Position numbers and translations under genes: made by a program. From NCBI RefSeq assembly GCF_003967355.1, contig NZ_BIFH01000013.1:62001-126000 (forward strand): a stretch of DNA of 64,000 nt. Reading direction: 5' to 3'. Within the stretch, counting starts at the first letter, position 1, and each line of letters opens with the position of its first letter. Positions 52,701-60,764 of the stretch are shown here, piece by piece. The notes below the pieces were generated by a model, which saw nothing but the letters and a program-made list of their open reading frames with translations, was not told the DNA's origin and searched no databases. The stretch comes from Embleya hyalina (GTDB taxonomy: Bacteria; Actinomycetota; Actinomycetes; Streptomycetales; Streptomycetaceae).

Positions 52701-53950
52701 ATCTCGCCCGTCGCGGTGAACCGGCCGAGGTCGCCGGTGCGATAGATCCTCGGCACGTCGGCGCGTTCGGCCTCGATCGGGTTGGACACGAACCGCTCGG
52801 CGGTCAGGTCGGGGCGATTGACGTAGCCGACCGCCACACCCGGACCGCCGACGCAGATCTCCCCGCCCGCGCCCTCGTCGACCGGGCGCAGCCGCTCGTC
52901 GAGGATGTAGACCCGGTAGGTCGGCAGCGGTACGCCGATCGTCACCGGCCGGTTCGGGGCCAGTTCGCCGCAGGTCGCGGTGACGGTCGTCTCGGTGGGG
53001 CCGTACGCGTTGAGGATGCGTCGATCGGGTCGCGACCAGCGCCGGACCAGATCCGGCGGGCACGCCTCGCCACTGACCAACAGGCTGCGCAGAAGCGGGA
53101 ATTCGCCCTCGATGGTGGTCAACAGGGTGGGTACGCAGCACAGCACCGTGATCCGGTGCTCCAGCAGGAAGTCGCTCAGCCCCTGGCCGACCCGCCCACC
53201 GTCGGTGGGACCGGAGATCAGGGTCGCCCCGGCGATCCAGGCCGGCCAGATCTCCTCGACCGAGAAGTCGAAAGCGATCGAGAGCCCCTGATAGACCCGG
53301 TCCCGGGCGCTCACCCGGTAGATCGGGGTGACCACGTGCAGGAAGTTGGCGATGCTCGCGTGCGACACGGCCACGCCCTTGGGGCGCCCCGTGGTCCCGG
53401 AGGTGTAGATCACGTAGGACCACGAGCCCGGCTCGATCCGCACGTCCGGCCGATCGTCCGATTCTCGGGCCAAGTCGTGCGCCGCGACGTCGAGTTCGAG
53501 CAGCGGGCAGGTCGCCTCCGCGGTGCGCCGGCGCATGTCGGACGTACTGACCAGATCGCACAGGTCGGCGTCCCGGGCGATGAAGGCGACCCGTTCGGCC
53601 GGGAACGACGGGTCGAGCGGGACGTAGGCGGCGCCTGTCTTGATCACGCCGAGCAGGGCCACGTATGCGTCGAGCGAGCGTTCGAGGAGGATTCCGACGG
53701 CGCGGCCCGGAGCGGCCCCGCGGCTCCGGAGCAGATTCGCCAAGCGGTTGGCTCGGCGGTCCAGCTCCGCGTAACTCAACGAGGTGTTCTCGCAGACGAC
53801 GGCGACGGCCTCGGGATTGCGGTCGCAGGACCGCTCGAAGAAATGGGGGAGTACGCGGATCGGCGACTTGTCGAGAGTGGCCGTCGGGGGTGAGGCCCCC
53901 GGGGCGACGACCGAGTTCACCGGTCCGGGAGTGGTTCTCATACGGGTCAT
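49790..53950 (-). CDS. Pls-type NRPS: poly-amino-acid (probable poly-Dab) synthetase
   Basis: A 1386-residue membrane synthetase with the architecture of epsilon-poly-lysine synthetase. An adenylation domain (about 20-555) has YVIYTSGTTGRPKGVAVSH, SIAFDFSVEEIWPAWIAG, NAYGPTETTV, YRTGDLG and Lys552 in ADKVDR. A carrier domain has Ser611 in DLGGHSMAAA. The rest alternates TM helices (e.g. VAQFVALYAWLLALGLPAVV) with three soluble acyltransferase-like domains rich in hexapeptide repeats (SVLGLPAFVEIGDGTS-type). There is no condensation or thioesterase domain. The pocket start D-F-x-x-E fits a cationic amino acid. ATG 53950 follows GAGGA. Downstream dat and ask genes point to 2,4-diaminobutyrate as monomer. 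A Gly-Ser-Asn linker from 9-bp repeats interrupts the A domain. Confidence 0.93.
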   Translation of the reverse strand: MTRMRTTPGPVNSVVAPGASPPTATLDKSPIRVLPHFFERSCDRNPEAVAVVCENTSLSYAELDRRANRLANLLRSRGAAPGRAVGILLERSLDAYVALLGVIKTGAAYVPLDPSFPAERVAFIARDADLCDLVSTSDMRRRTAEATCPLLELDVAAHDLARESDDRPDVRIEPGSWSYVIYTSGTTGRPKGVAVSHASIANFLHVVTPIYRVSARDRVYQGLSIAFDFSVEEIWPAWIAGATLISGPTDGGRVGQGLSDFLLEHRITVLCCVPTLLTTIEGEFPLLRSLLVSGEACPPDLVRRWSRPDRRILNAYGPTETTVTATCGELAPNRPVTIGVPLPTYRVYILDERLRPVDEGAGGEICVGGPGVAVGYVNRPDLTAERFVSNPIEAERADVPRIYRTGDLGRFTATGEIEYLGRVDTQLKIRGYRIEAAEIEEVLREDPAIENAVVTPLERDGVVQDLVGYVTLVGGDGASAPAHDAGSNGSNGSKGSNGSNGSNGVRHIRGAPDAHDALRARLRVALQSRLPAYMIPSYVEVLPEFPLLAADKVDRAALPAPASAPLNRRTGTHVAPETALERHLTRAWADVLGGAELSVEDDFFCDLGGHSMAAARLISRLRREPELRGVAMGDLYAHPTIRGLARHVEAEAAAEVRAAGVARPPATPAPAPLRHSGRRVFACGVAQFVALYAWLLALGLPAVVLLYRLFLAWDLPIHEPAPGGPLDRVTHLHLPGFIALEIGWIVGSLLVTLFGARLLMLGVRPGWYPLWGVTYLRFWLYGRMLAFSPLAFLTGSPLLAPWLRLVGARIGRDCHVSAVLGLPAFVEIGDGTSIGYGARIQPYVVEHGWLRLAPVRIGAGCFVGTNSVVLAGAVIGDRTSVGEQSSVPADHVLPADEHWAGSPVTRQEGAPALLDAMAAEDDGRAWPLRVLIGFGAGALLLALVPLLVAGAAGALVGVVAWRYGFGWAIAATLPAGPLVVLFTCVLVLVVKRVVLPRSRAGIHPERSGLGVRKWIGDGMMTASLTLTHSLYSTLYLVPFLRLLGARTGRWSEVATVSFVDPEMLIIGERSFVADVSVVGPAVFHHGQVALAPAEIGARSFVGNGALVPGSCRLGENSLLGVHSLAPTRPIDPETTWLGSPAIFLPRREESRDFPAKLTYDPSRGLIAARLAIEYFRVTLPATIAALGALGSLYAAVRLAGACSPWVLFLLGPALFLAVGVGSTLAVVVLKWLVIGRYRARVEPLWSIWVRRTELITGLYENLVVPSLLNILAGTPLMGPVLRLFGARIGRRVWLGTTYLTEFDLVEVGDDAAVAEVTSLQTHLFEDRVMKMSEVRIGAGASVGTRSVVLYDARVGAGASLDALSLVMKGEHLPDATRWRGIPARPG
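52442..52495 (-). repeat. Six 9-bp tandem repeats encoding a (Gly-Ser-Asn) linker
   Basis: Six units of GTTGGACCC or close variants encode GSN repeats near residues 486-503 of the synthetase, in the C-terminal part of the adenylation domain. They make a flexible loop not found in the family core. Confidence 0.93.
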
Positions 53951-54844
53951 GACTCGTCCTCGTCGGGGATTTATGTAAACCCGGTTGAATAATGAGATTC
54001 CATCGGACATGCCTGAAGATCGACATACACGACAGGTATGCAGGACCGCTGCGACACCGCCCGCGCGTGACCGGCGCTACGGGGAAGGGCGCGAGTTGCA
54101 GGCGCCATCGGTGCAGGTGAAGAAGCATTCAAGGACCTGGAAACACCCGCCGAAACGGCCCGAGACGAGCCGACGCGGCCGTTTCGCGCGGTGGATTCCG
54201 GCGAACGGCCGGAGAGCCGAAGAACGCCGTGGCGGCGCCTTGGGTTCGGCTCTCTGTGCAATTCGAAGTCGTGATCATTCTTGACCGGGAAGATCACGGT
54301 CGTGCCGCCTATTGCGACTCGTGCCGGGCTCGACATTTGCCCGATAGCGCATGGAAGGCGAAATGAAAACTAGGTTCGCGGACTGTCTCCGGAACAGGTG
54401 AATACGAGCCAACGTGGGGTGGCCCATTGCGGCGGGTGAGGTTTACCACGGGTAACCGGGGGGCGATGCCGCGCTCCGCCGCGGGGTCGCCCGGTCGGAC
54501 ATCCGAAGGCGGGGTCGGGGCGGGTATGGGTGGGGGAGGTATGCCCTCGACGGCCGGCCGGGGCCGCACGCGGACGCCGCACATGGATGTTACCCATTGG
54601 AAACATGCGGCTACACAGGGTGGTGACGATGTCGACGCACAGGCGAGATCGAGCCGACGGCGGGTCGGCGAAAGTCGCCCGTGGGCCTCTCCAGGCTCCG
54701 ACGGCGCGTAAAGACTCGCTTACGGTTGGTTCTCGGTTGCCTCTTGACGCGCCGGGAACGGCCGTGATCGATCATGCGGGTCGAACGTCGCCACGCCGCC
54801 GCGCACAGTGCGCCGGTGCGCGATGCGCGTCGACCGTGGGTGGG
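53951..54844. other. 894-bp regulatory region upstream of the synthetase operon
   Basis: No confident gene is seen. The first ~70 bp are AT-rich for this genome. CATGCCTG (54008-54015) and CAGGTATG (54033-54040) form a near-perfect inverted repeat about 58 bp before the start codon. CGTGATC (54270-54276) and GATCACG (54292-54298) form another. Either may be an operator. TTGACG at 54744-54749 could be a rightward -35. The unusual length suggests complex control of the polymer operon. Confidence 0.5.
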
Positions 54845-55063
54845 TCAACCGCCGTCGTGCGTGGGCCACTCGTCGCCGCCCTCCCAGGCGACCCGGTCGC
54901 GGTCGGCGGGGTCGAGGCCCAGTTCGGCGGCGAGGGCGTCGAGTTCGCCCCGGTCGTGCAGTCGACGGTAGGTGCCGTCGGCGAGCATGACCAGCCGATA
55001 CGTGTCACCGGGACGGTACGCCTCGACGACGAGGTCGAAGCGACCGTGTGCCTTGTCGCTCAT
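54845..55063 (-). CDS. Small conserved hypothetical protein
   Basis: A 72-residue acidic protein, MSDKAHGRFDLVVEAYRPGD at the start, then TYRLVMLADGTYRRLHDRGE and a C-terminal ELGLDPADRDRVAWEGGDEW. It has a beta-rich N-half and a helical C-half, with no known domain. It ends well past a weak region between the synthetase operon and the MMPL gene, on the strand opposite to MMPL. Its codon-position bias supports coding. Confidence 0.6.
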   Translation of the reverse strand: MSDKAHGRFDLVVEAYRPGDTYRLVMLADGTYRRLHDRGELDALAAELGLDPADRDRVAWEGGDEWPTHDGG

Positions 55064-55195
55064 GTCGTCCAGGGTCGCGCATCCGAGTGCGAGCGGCCGG
55101 CGCCGGCGGGGGCGGGAACCACCGGCCGATGCCATCCTGGGGAGAGTGCACCTCGGGCGACACCACATCACGTTCGAGCGGTGGAGGTGTGGGGG

Positions 55196-57337
55196 ATGGG
55201 TGGTGCGGGGAGAGCCGCGCGACTGGTCTGCGGGCGGCGTGCCAAGTGGATCATCGTCGTGCTCTGGATCGTGGTCCTGGCCGCGGCCGGTCCGGCCGCG
55301 AGCAAGCTGACCGACGCGGAGAAGAACGACGCCTCCGCGTGGTTGCCGGAGAGCGCCGAGTCGACGAGAGTCGTCGACGAATCGAAGGCGTTCCTGCCGC
55401 AAAACGTCACCGCGGTCGTGGTGTACGCGCGCGACTCCGGCCTGACCCCGAGCGACGACGCGACGATCGCCGCCGACGCCGAGCAGCTGCGCGCCCTGAC
55501 CGCCCACGGCATCGTCGGCTCCCAGGTACAGGGCCCCCTGCCCGACCGTGTCGCCGACCCGCGAGCGAAGGTGATCCTGGTCCCGATCACCTTCGGCGAC
55601 AACGGCTGGAACAGCATCTCCAAGGCCGTGGACCAGATCCGGCCGATCGTGACGGACCACCCCGACGACGGCCTGGAAGCGCACATCACGGGTCCCGGCG
55701 GGGTCGCCGCCGACAGCAGCGACGCCTTCGCGGGCATCGACGGAACCCTGTTGTTCGCCGCCCTCGGCGTGGTCGTGGTGATCCTCCTCTGCACCTACCG
55801 CAGTCCGACGCTGCTGCTGGTCCCGGTGGTCTGCGTGGTCGGCGCGTTGCTCGCCGCCCAGGCGGTGATCTACGTGCTGGCCCGGCACGCCTCGCTCGTG
55901 GTCAACGCGCAGAGCGCGGGCATCCTGACCGTGCTGGTCTTCGGCGCCGGCACCGACTACGCGCTGCTGCTCGTCGCCCGCTACCGGGAGGAACTGCGCC
56001 GTCACGAGGATCGGCACGAGGCGATGGCGCTGGCCCTGCACCGGGCCGGACCCGCCGTGATCGCCAGCGCCTCCACGGTGATCGTGAGCATGTTGTGCCT
56101 GCTCGCCGCCGAGATGAACTCCACCAACGGGCTGGGACCGGTGGCCGCGATCGGCGTGGCGGTGGCGCTGCTCGCGATGCTGACCCTGTTCCCGGCGGTG
56201 CTGCTGATCACCGGGCGATGGATCTTCTGGCCCGCCGTCCCGCACCTGGGCTCGCCCGAGCCGACCGAGACCGGCCTGTGGGCTCGGACGGGTCGCCGCA
56301 TCGCCCGCCGCCCGCGCGTCGTGTGGATCACCACCGTCGCGATCTTGGCCGCGCTGTCCTTCGGCCTGATCTCGCTGAACGCCTCGGGCCTGACCACCGC
56401 CGAGAGCTTCACCGGCACGCCCGACTCGGTGGTCGGCCAGAAGGTCCAGGCCCGCTACTTCCCCGCCGGCACCGGACAACCGCTCCAGGTGGTCGCGAAC
56501 ACCGCGTCGCTGGACGCGGTCCGCACCTCGCTCGCCGCCGTCCCCGGAGTGGTCGCCGACAGTGTCACCATGCCGCCGGGCGTACCGGCGGAGCGCGACG
56601 GACGCTCGTATGTGGAGGCGACCCTGACCGCCGCCGCCGACAGCGGCGCGGCCCGGGACACGGTCGACGCCGCCCGCTCCGCGGTGCACGCGGTGCCGCA
56701 CGCCGACGCCCTGGTGGGCGGCGGTACCGCGGCCCAACTCGACAGCAATCGCGCCTCGGTCCGGGACGAGAAGGTGCTGATCCCCGTCATCCTGGCCGTC
56801 GTACTGATCATTCTGGCGCTGCTGTTGCGGGCCGTGGTGGCGCCGGTGGTGCTGATCGCGACGGTGGTGGTGTCGTTCACCGCGGCGCTCGGGATCAGTG
56901 CGTTGGCGTTCCGCCACGTGTTCGACTTCGCGGCCGAGGACACCTCGTTCCCACTGCTCGTGTTCGTCTTCCTGGTCGCCCTGGGCATCGACTACAACAT
57001 CTTCCTGAGCACGCGGGTGCGGGAGGAGAGCATGCGCGCCGACACCCGCACCGGTGCGCTGACCGGCCTCGCCGCGACCGGTGGGGTGATCACCTCGGCC
57101 GGCCTCGTGCTGGCGGGCACCTTCGCGGCGCTGGCCACGCTGCCGATCGTCGGGTTCGCCGAGATCGGCTTCGCGGTCGCACTGGGTGTCCTGCTCGACA
57201 CCATGGTGGTGCGGCCGGTGCTGGTCACGGCGCTGACGCTCGACCTGCGGCACCGGATGTGGTGGCCGAGCGCGCTGTGGCGACGCGAGGCGGAGGCGGC
57301 GGGTCGGGCCGAGGCCGGGAGTGGTGACGGGCGGTAG
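55196..57337 (+). CDS. MMPL-family RND transporter
   Basis: A 713-residue transporter. Twelve predicted TM helices are arranged as 1 + large outer loop + 5, duplicated (AKWIIVVLWIVVLAAAGPAA, LLFAALGVVVVILLCTY, then VWITTVAILAALSFGLIS, VLIPVILAVVLIILALLL). The proton-relay motif is GAGTDYALLLVARYREEL in half one and ALGIDYNIFLSTRVREE in half two, both with the Asp-Tyr pair. Family members export lipids, siderophores or pigments and give drug tolerance. GGAGG stands 8 bp before the ATG. It lies near, but divergent from, the polymer operon, so a role in export or protection is possible but unproven. Confidence 0.95.
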   Translation: MGGAGRAARLVCGRRAKWIIVVLWIVVLAAAGPAASKLTDAEKNDASAWLPESAESTRVVDESKAFLPQNVTAVVVYARDSGLTPSDDATIAADAEQLRALTAHGIVGSQVQGPLPDRVADPRAKVILVPITFGDNGWNSISKAVDQIRPIVTDHPDDGLEAHITGPGGVAADSSDAFAGIDGTLLFAALGVVVVILLCTYRSPTLLLVPVVCVVGALLAAQAVIYVLARHASLVVNAQSAGILTVLVFGAGTDYALLLVARYREELRRHEDRHEAMALALHRAGPAVIASASTVIVSMLCLLAAEMNSTNGLGPVAAIGVAVALLAMLTLFPAVLLITGRWIFWPAVPHLGSPEPTETGLWARTGRRIARRPRVVWITTVAILAALSFGLISLNASGLTTAESFTGTPDSVVGQKVQARYFPAGTGQPLQVVANTASLDAVRTSLAAVPGVVADSVTMPPGVPAERDGRSYVEATLTAAADSGAARDTVDAARSAVHAVPHADALVGGGTAAQLDSNRASVRDEKVLIPVILAVVLIILALLLRAVVAPVVLIATVVVSFTAALGISALAFRHVFDFAAEDTSFPLLVFVFLVALGIDYNIFLSTRVREESMRADTRTGALTGLAATGGVITSAGLVLAGTFAALATLPIVGFAEIGFAVALGVLLDTMVVRPVLVTALTLDLRHRMWWPSALWRREAEAAGRAEAGSGDGR

Positions 57338-57388
57338 GCGAGGGCCCCCGGCGGGCCGGAGGCCGGAGTTACAGTGGAGGAACAGGGA

Positions 57389-58330
57389 GTGCTCGGGGAC
57401 GCCCGCATGCTCGGGGCAGTCGTTTCGGCACCGGAGTCGGCCATGATCGTGGCGCTCGTGATCATCATTGTCGTCGGCGGCATCGTCGCGCTGGTCGGGC
57501 TGCTCGCCGCGACCGGGCTGCGCGTGGTCCGCCAATACGAACGCGGCGTGGTGTTCCGCCTCGGCCGCGTACAGGAGCCGATCCGCGAGGCCGGACTGAC
57601 CCGGATCGTGCCGATCGTGGACCGCATGCGGAAGGTCAACACGCAGATCGTGACGATGCCGATCCCCGCCCAGGACGGCATCACCCGGGACAACGTCACC
57701 GTCCGGGTCGACGCAGTCGTCTACTTCCGGGTGAACGATCCGGTCAAGGCGACGGTCCAGGTCCAGGACTACGAGTTCGCGGTGTCGCAGGTCGCGCAGA
57801 CGTCGTTGCGCTCGATCATCGGCAAGAGCGACCTGGACGACCTGCTGTCGAATCGTGAGGCGCTGAATCAGGGGCTGGCGCTGATGATCGACTCGCCCGC
57901 GGTGGGCTGGGGCGTGGAGATCGACCGGGTGGAGATCAAGGACGTGGCGCTGCCGGAGTCGATGAAGCGCTCGATGTCCAGGCAGGCCGAAGCGGAGCGG
58001 GAGCGGCGCTCGCGGATCATCACCGCCGACGGCGAGTTCCAGGCGTCGCGCAAGCTGGCCTCGGCGGCGACCGTGATGTCGAGCAGTCCGGCGGCACTGC
58101 AGTTGCGCCTCCTCCAGACGATCGTCGAGGTCGCGGCCGAGAAGAACTCGACCGTCGTGCTGCCGTTCCCGGTGGAGCTGTTGCGGTTCCTGGAGAACGC
58201 GACCGCGGAATCGGCGCCGGGCTCGGGCGCGATGGCGGCCGGCGCGAACGGCACGTCGGCGTGGTTGCGGGAGGGGCACGCGCGACCGTCGGTCTCGACG
58301 CGTCCGCATCACCTGAAGAACCGGCGGTGA
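57389..58330 (+). CDS. Slipin (SPFH/band 7 membrane protein)
   Basis: A protein of about 313 residues. One N-terminal membrane hairpin/helix (MIVALVIIIVVGGIVALVGLL) is followed by an SPFH domain (RVVRQYERGVVFRLGRVQEP, MRKVNTQIVTMPIPAQDGIT) and a coiled-coil flotillin-like stretch (RQAEAERERRSRIITADGEF). It matches the stomatin-like slipin group (two-gene operons with NfeD), but no nfeD is here. The GTG at 57389 has GGAGG 8 bp upstream; ATG 57407 or 57443 would also work. It organises membrane microdomains. It is followed by a GyrB paralogue. Confidence 0.92.
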   Translation: MLGDARMLGAVVSAPESAMIVALVIIIVVGGIVALVGLLAATGLRVVRQYERGVVFRLGRVQEPIREAGLTRIVPIVDRMRKVNTQIVTMPIPAQDGITRDNVTVRVDAVVYFRVNDPVKATVQVQDYEFAVSQVAQTSLRSIIGKSDLDDLLSNREALNQGLALMIDSPAVGWGVEIDRVEIKDVALPESMKRSMSRQAEAERERRSRIITADGEFQASRKLASAATVMSSSPAALQLRLLQTIVEVAAEKNSTVVLPFPVELLRFLENATAESAPGSGAMAAGANGTSAWLREGHARPSVSTRPHHLKNRR

Positions 58331-58670
58331 CGGCCGCGAGGCCGATCCCGCCGTGTGCCGGGCCGGGTGGTCGGCGACGGGTCGACCCGCATCGGAGCGA
58401 AGCTTTGTGCGGCGATCTGACGGCCTGAAAGGCCGGTTTGGGTAGGGGGATTTGGCTCGTGGGATTTCAGGCGCTCAGAAAGGCGTACAGAGACCCTTAA
58501 GGTCTGGTGTTCGGGTCCATATTGGGTATGCTGAACTGGTTCTCGGGGCGCGGAAACCTGTGCGCCTCGGGCTTGTTCGGCCTGTCCGGGGCCGGTGTAT
58601 CACCCGACGACACGACCGCTCCCGCCATCACGGTGGGAGCGTGATTCGTGATGCCAGAAAAGAGGGCCTT
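58331..58670 (+). other. 340-bp gyrB leader with hairpin and candidate promoter
   Basis: No gene is seen. AGACC-CTTAA-GGTCT (58491-58505) is an inverted repeat. TATGCT at 58527-58532 is a fair -10. CGCTCCCGCC (58617-58626) pairs with GGTGGGAGCG (58632-58641), one G-T pair, to form a stable hairpin 29 bp before the start codon. Long leaders suggest regulated expression of this gyrB copy. Confidence 0.45.
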
Positions 58671-60698
58671 GTGACTGATTCCGGCAGCCTTTCCGCCGTC
58701 GCGTCGTCCGACGTCGGCGGGAGGGAGGGCCCGGCGTACGACGCCGGCGCGATCACCGTGTTGGACGGGCTGGACGCGGTGCGCCGGCGGCCGGGGATGT
58801 ACATCGGCTCGACCGGCGAGCGCGGGCTGCATCACATGGTGCAGGAGATCGTGGACAACTCCGTCGACGAGGCCCTGGCCGGTGTCGCGGATCGCATCGA
58901 TGTCACGCTCCTGGCCGACGGTGCCGTGCGGGTGGTGGACAACGGGCGCGGGATTCCGGTCGGGCTGCACCCGGAGAAGGGGCTACCGGCCGTCGAACTG
59001 GTGCTGACCGTGCTGCACGCGGGCGGCAAGTTCGGGGGTGGCGGCTACGCGGTCTCCGGCGGGCTGCACGGCGTCGGGTTGTCCGTGGTCAACGCGCTGT
59101 CCACGCATCTGTCGGTGGAGATCCGCGCCGACGGCCGGCGGTGGACCCAGGACTATCGCCGGGGTGTGCCCGTCACCGAACTGGTCCGGCACGAGGCCGT
59201 CTCCGACACCGGCACCTCGCTCACCTTCCGGGCCGACCCGGACGTCTTCGAGACCACCGAGTACTCGTTCGAGACCCTGGCCCGTCGCCTCCAGGAGATG
59301 GCCTTCCTCACCGGGGGCCTGACCCTGGCCCTGACCGACGAACGCCACGGCGCACGGACGCCGGGCACCACGCCGGGCGGGACCGGCGCCGGGGAGCCGG
59401 CCCGGTCCGTCGTGTACCGCTATCAGGGCGGCATCGTCGACTTCGTCACCCACCTCAACGCCGGCAAGGGCGAGCCGGTGCACGCGTCGGTCGTCGCCAT
59501 CCGGGCCGAGGACGCGGAGCGGTCGGTGTCCGTCGAGGTCGCGATGCAGTGGAACTCCCGGTTCAGGGAAGGGGTGTACTCCTATGCCAACGCCATTCAC
59601 ACCCGCGAGGGCGGCACCCACGAGGAGGGTTTCCGCGCCGCGCTGACCGGCGTGGTCAACCGCTACGCGCGCGAGCGACGGTTGTTGCGGGAAAAGGACG
59701 AGAACCTGCCCGGCGAGGACATCCGCGAGGGGCTGACGGCGATCGTCTCGGTCAAGCTGGGCGAGCCGCAGTTCGAGGGCCAGACCAAGACCCGGCTGGG
59801 CAACACCGAGGCGCGGACGTACGTACACAAGGCCGTGCACGAGCAGTTGACCGACTGGTTCGCCCGAAACCCGGTCGACGCGACGGAGATCGTGCGCAAG
59901 GCGGTCCGGGCCCGCACCGCCCGGCTCGCCGCGCGCAAGGCCCGTGATCTCACCCGCCGCAAGAGCCTGGTGGAATCCATCGCGCTGCCCGGCAAACTCG
60001 CCGACTGCCGGTCCACCGATCCGACGGCCTGCGAGATCTTCATCGTCGAGGGCGACTCCGCCGGCGGTTCGGCCAAGTCCGGCCGCAATCCCGAGTATCA
60101 GGCGATCCTGCCGATCCGGGGCAAGATCCTCAACGTCGAGAAGGCCCGCGTCGACAAGATCCTCGACAACCAGGAGATCCAAGCCCTCATTTCGGCCTTC
60201 GGCACCGGCGTGCACGAGGACTTCGACATCGACCGGCTGCGCTACCACCGGATCATTCTGATGGCCGACGCGGACGTCGACGGTCGGCACATCAACACGC
60301 TGCTCCTGACCTTCCTCTTCCGTTTCATGCGGCCGCTGATCGAGGCCGGCCACGTGTATCTCTCCCGCCCGCCGCTGTACAAGATCACCTGGGGGCGGGG
60401 CGACATCGAGTACGCCTACGCCGATCGGGAACGCGACGTGCTCGTCGAACGCGGCCGGCGCGAGGGCAGGCGGCTGCGCGAGGAGAGCATCCAGCGCTTC
60501 AAGGGGCTCGGCGAGATGAACGCGGAGGAGTTGCGGGTGACGACCATGGACCGGGACCACCGGGTGCTCGGTCGCATCACGCTCGAGGACGGCGCACAGG
60601 CGGACGCGCTGTTCTCGATCCTGATGGGCGAGGACGTCGAGGCGCGGCGCGGGTTCATCCAACGCAACGCCGCCGACGTGCGGTTCCTGGACATCTGA
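58671..60698 (+). CDS. gyrB: DNA gyrase subunit B paralogue
   Basis: A 675-residue type IIA topoisomerase subunit. The GHKL ATPase has [32 protein letters not shown] and [14 protein letters not shown]. The TOPRIM part has [20 protein letters not shown] and [14 protein letters not shown]. The GyrB-type end [18 protein letters not shown] is also present. Length and start ([17 protein letters not shown]-like) fit streptomycete GyrB. But dnaN, recF and gyrA are not adjacent, so this is most likely a second copy, as seen for resistant GyrB in aminocoumarin producers. The start GTG follows AGAGGG. A thrS paralogue is convergent, 66 bp away. Confidence 0.9.
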   Translation: MTDSGSLSAVASSDVGGREGPAYDAGAITVLDGLDAVRRRPGMYIGSTGERGLHHMVQEIVDNSVDEALAGVADRIDVTLLADGAVRVVDNGRGIPVGLHPEKGLPAVELVLTVLHAGGKFGGGGYAVSGGLHGVGLSVVNALSTHLSVEIRADGRRWTQDYRRGVPVTELVRHEAVSDTGTSLTFRADPDVFETTEYSFETLARRLQEMAFLTGGLTLALTDERHGARTPGTTPGGTGAGEPARSVVYRYQGGIVDFVTHLNAGKGEPVHASVVAIRAEDAERSVSVEVAMQWNSRFREGVYSYANAIHTREGGTHEEGFRAALTGVVNRYARERRLLREKDENLPGEDIREGLTAIVSVKLGEPQFEGQTKTRLGNTEARTYVHKAVHEQLTDWFARNPVDATEIVRKAVRARTARLAARKARDLTRRKSLVESIALPGKLADCRSTDPTACEIFIVEGDSAGGSAKSGRNPEYQAILPIRGKILNVEKARVDKILDNQEIQALISAFGTGVHEDFDIDRLRYHRIILMADADVDGRHINTLLLTFLFRFMRPLIEAGHVYLSRPPLYKITWGRGDIEYAYADRERDVLVERGRREGRRLREESIQRFKGLGEMNAEELRVTTMDRDHRVLGRITLEDGAQADALFSILMGEDVEARRGFIQRNAADVRFLDI

Positions 60699-60710
60699 CG
60701 CACGGGGCCG

Positions 60711-60750
60711 GGTGCCTCGCGCGGCGACGACCGTCGCGGCGCGAGGCACC
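60711..60750. terminator. Bidirectional terminator between gyrB and thrS
   Basis: Perfect 12-bp arms (60711-60722, 60739-60750) continue inward as GCGAC/GTCGC arms around a 4-nt loop. Confidence 0.92.
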
Positions 60751-60764
60751 GAATCCCGTCCCGC

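Noticed and set aside
49790-53950. Reading the synthetase as a normal NRPS module with a missing condensation domain
   Set aside because: The hexapeptide-rich domains and membrane helices are the normal Pls architecture, not truncation.
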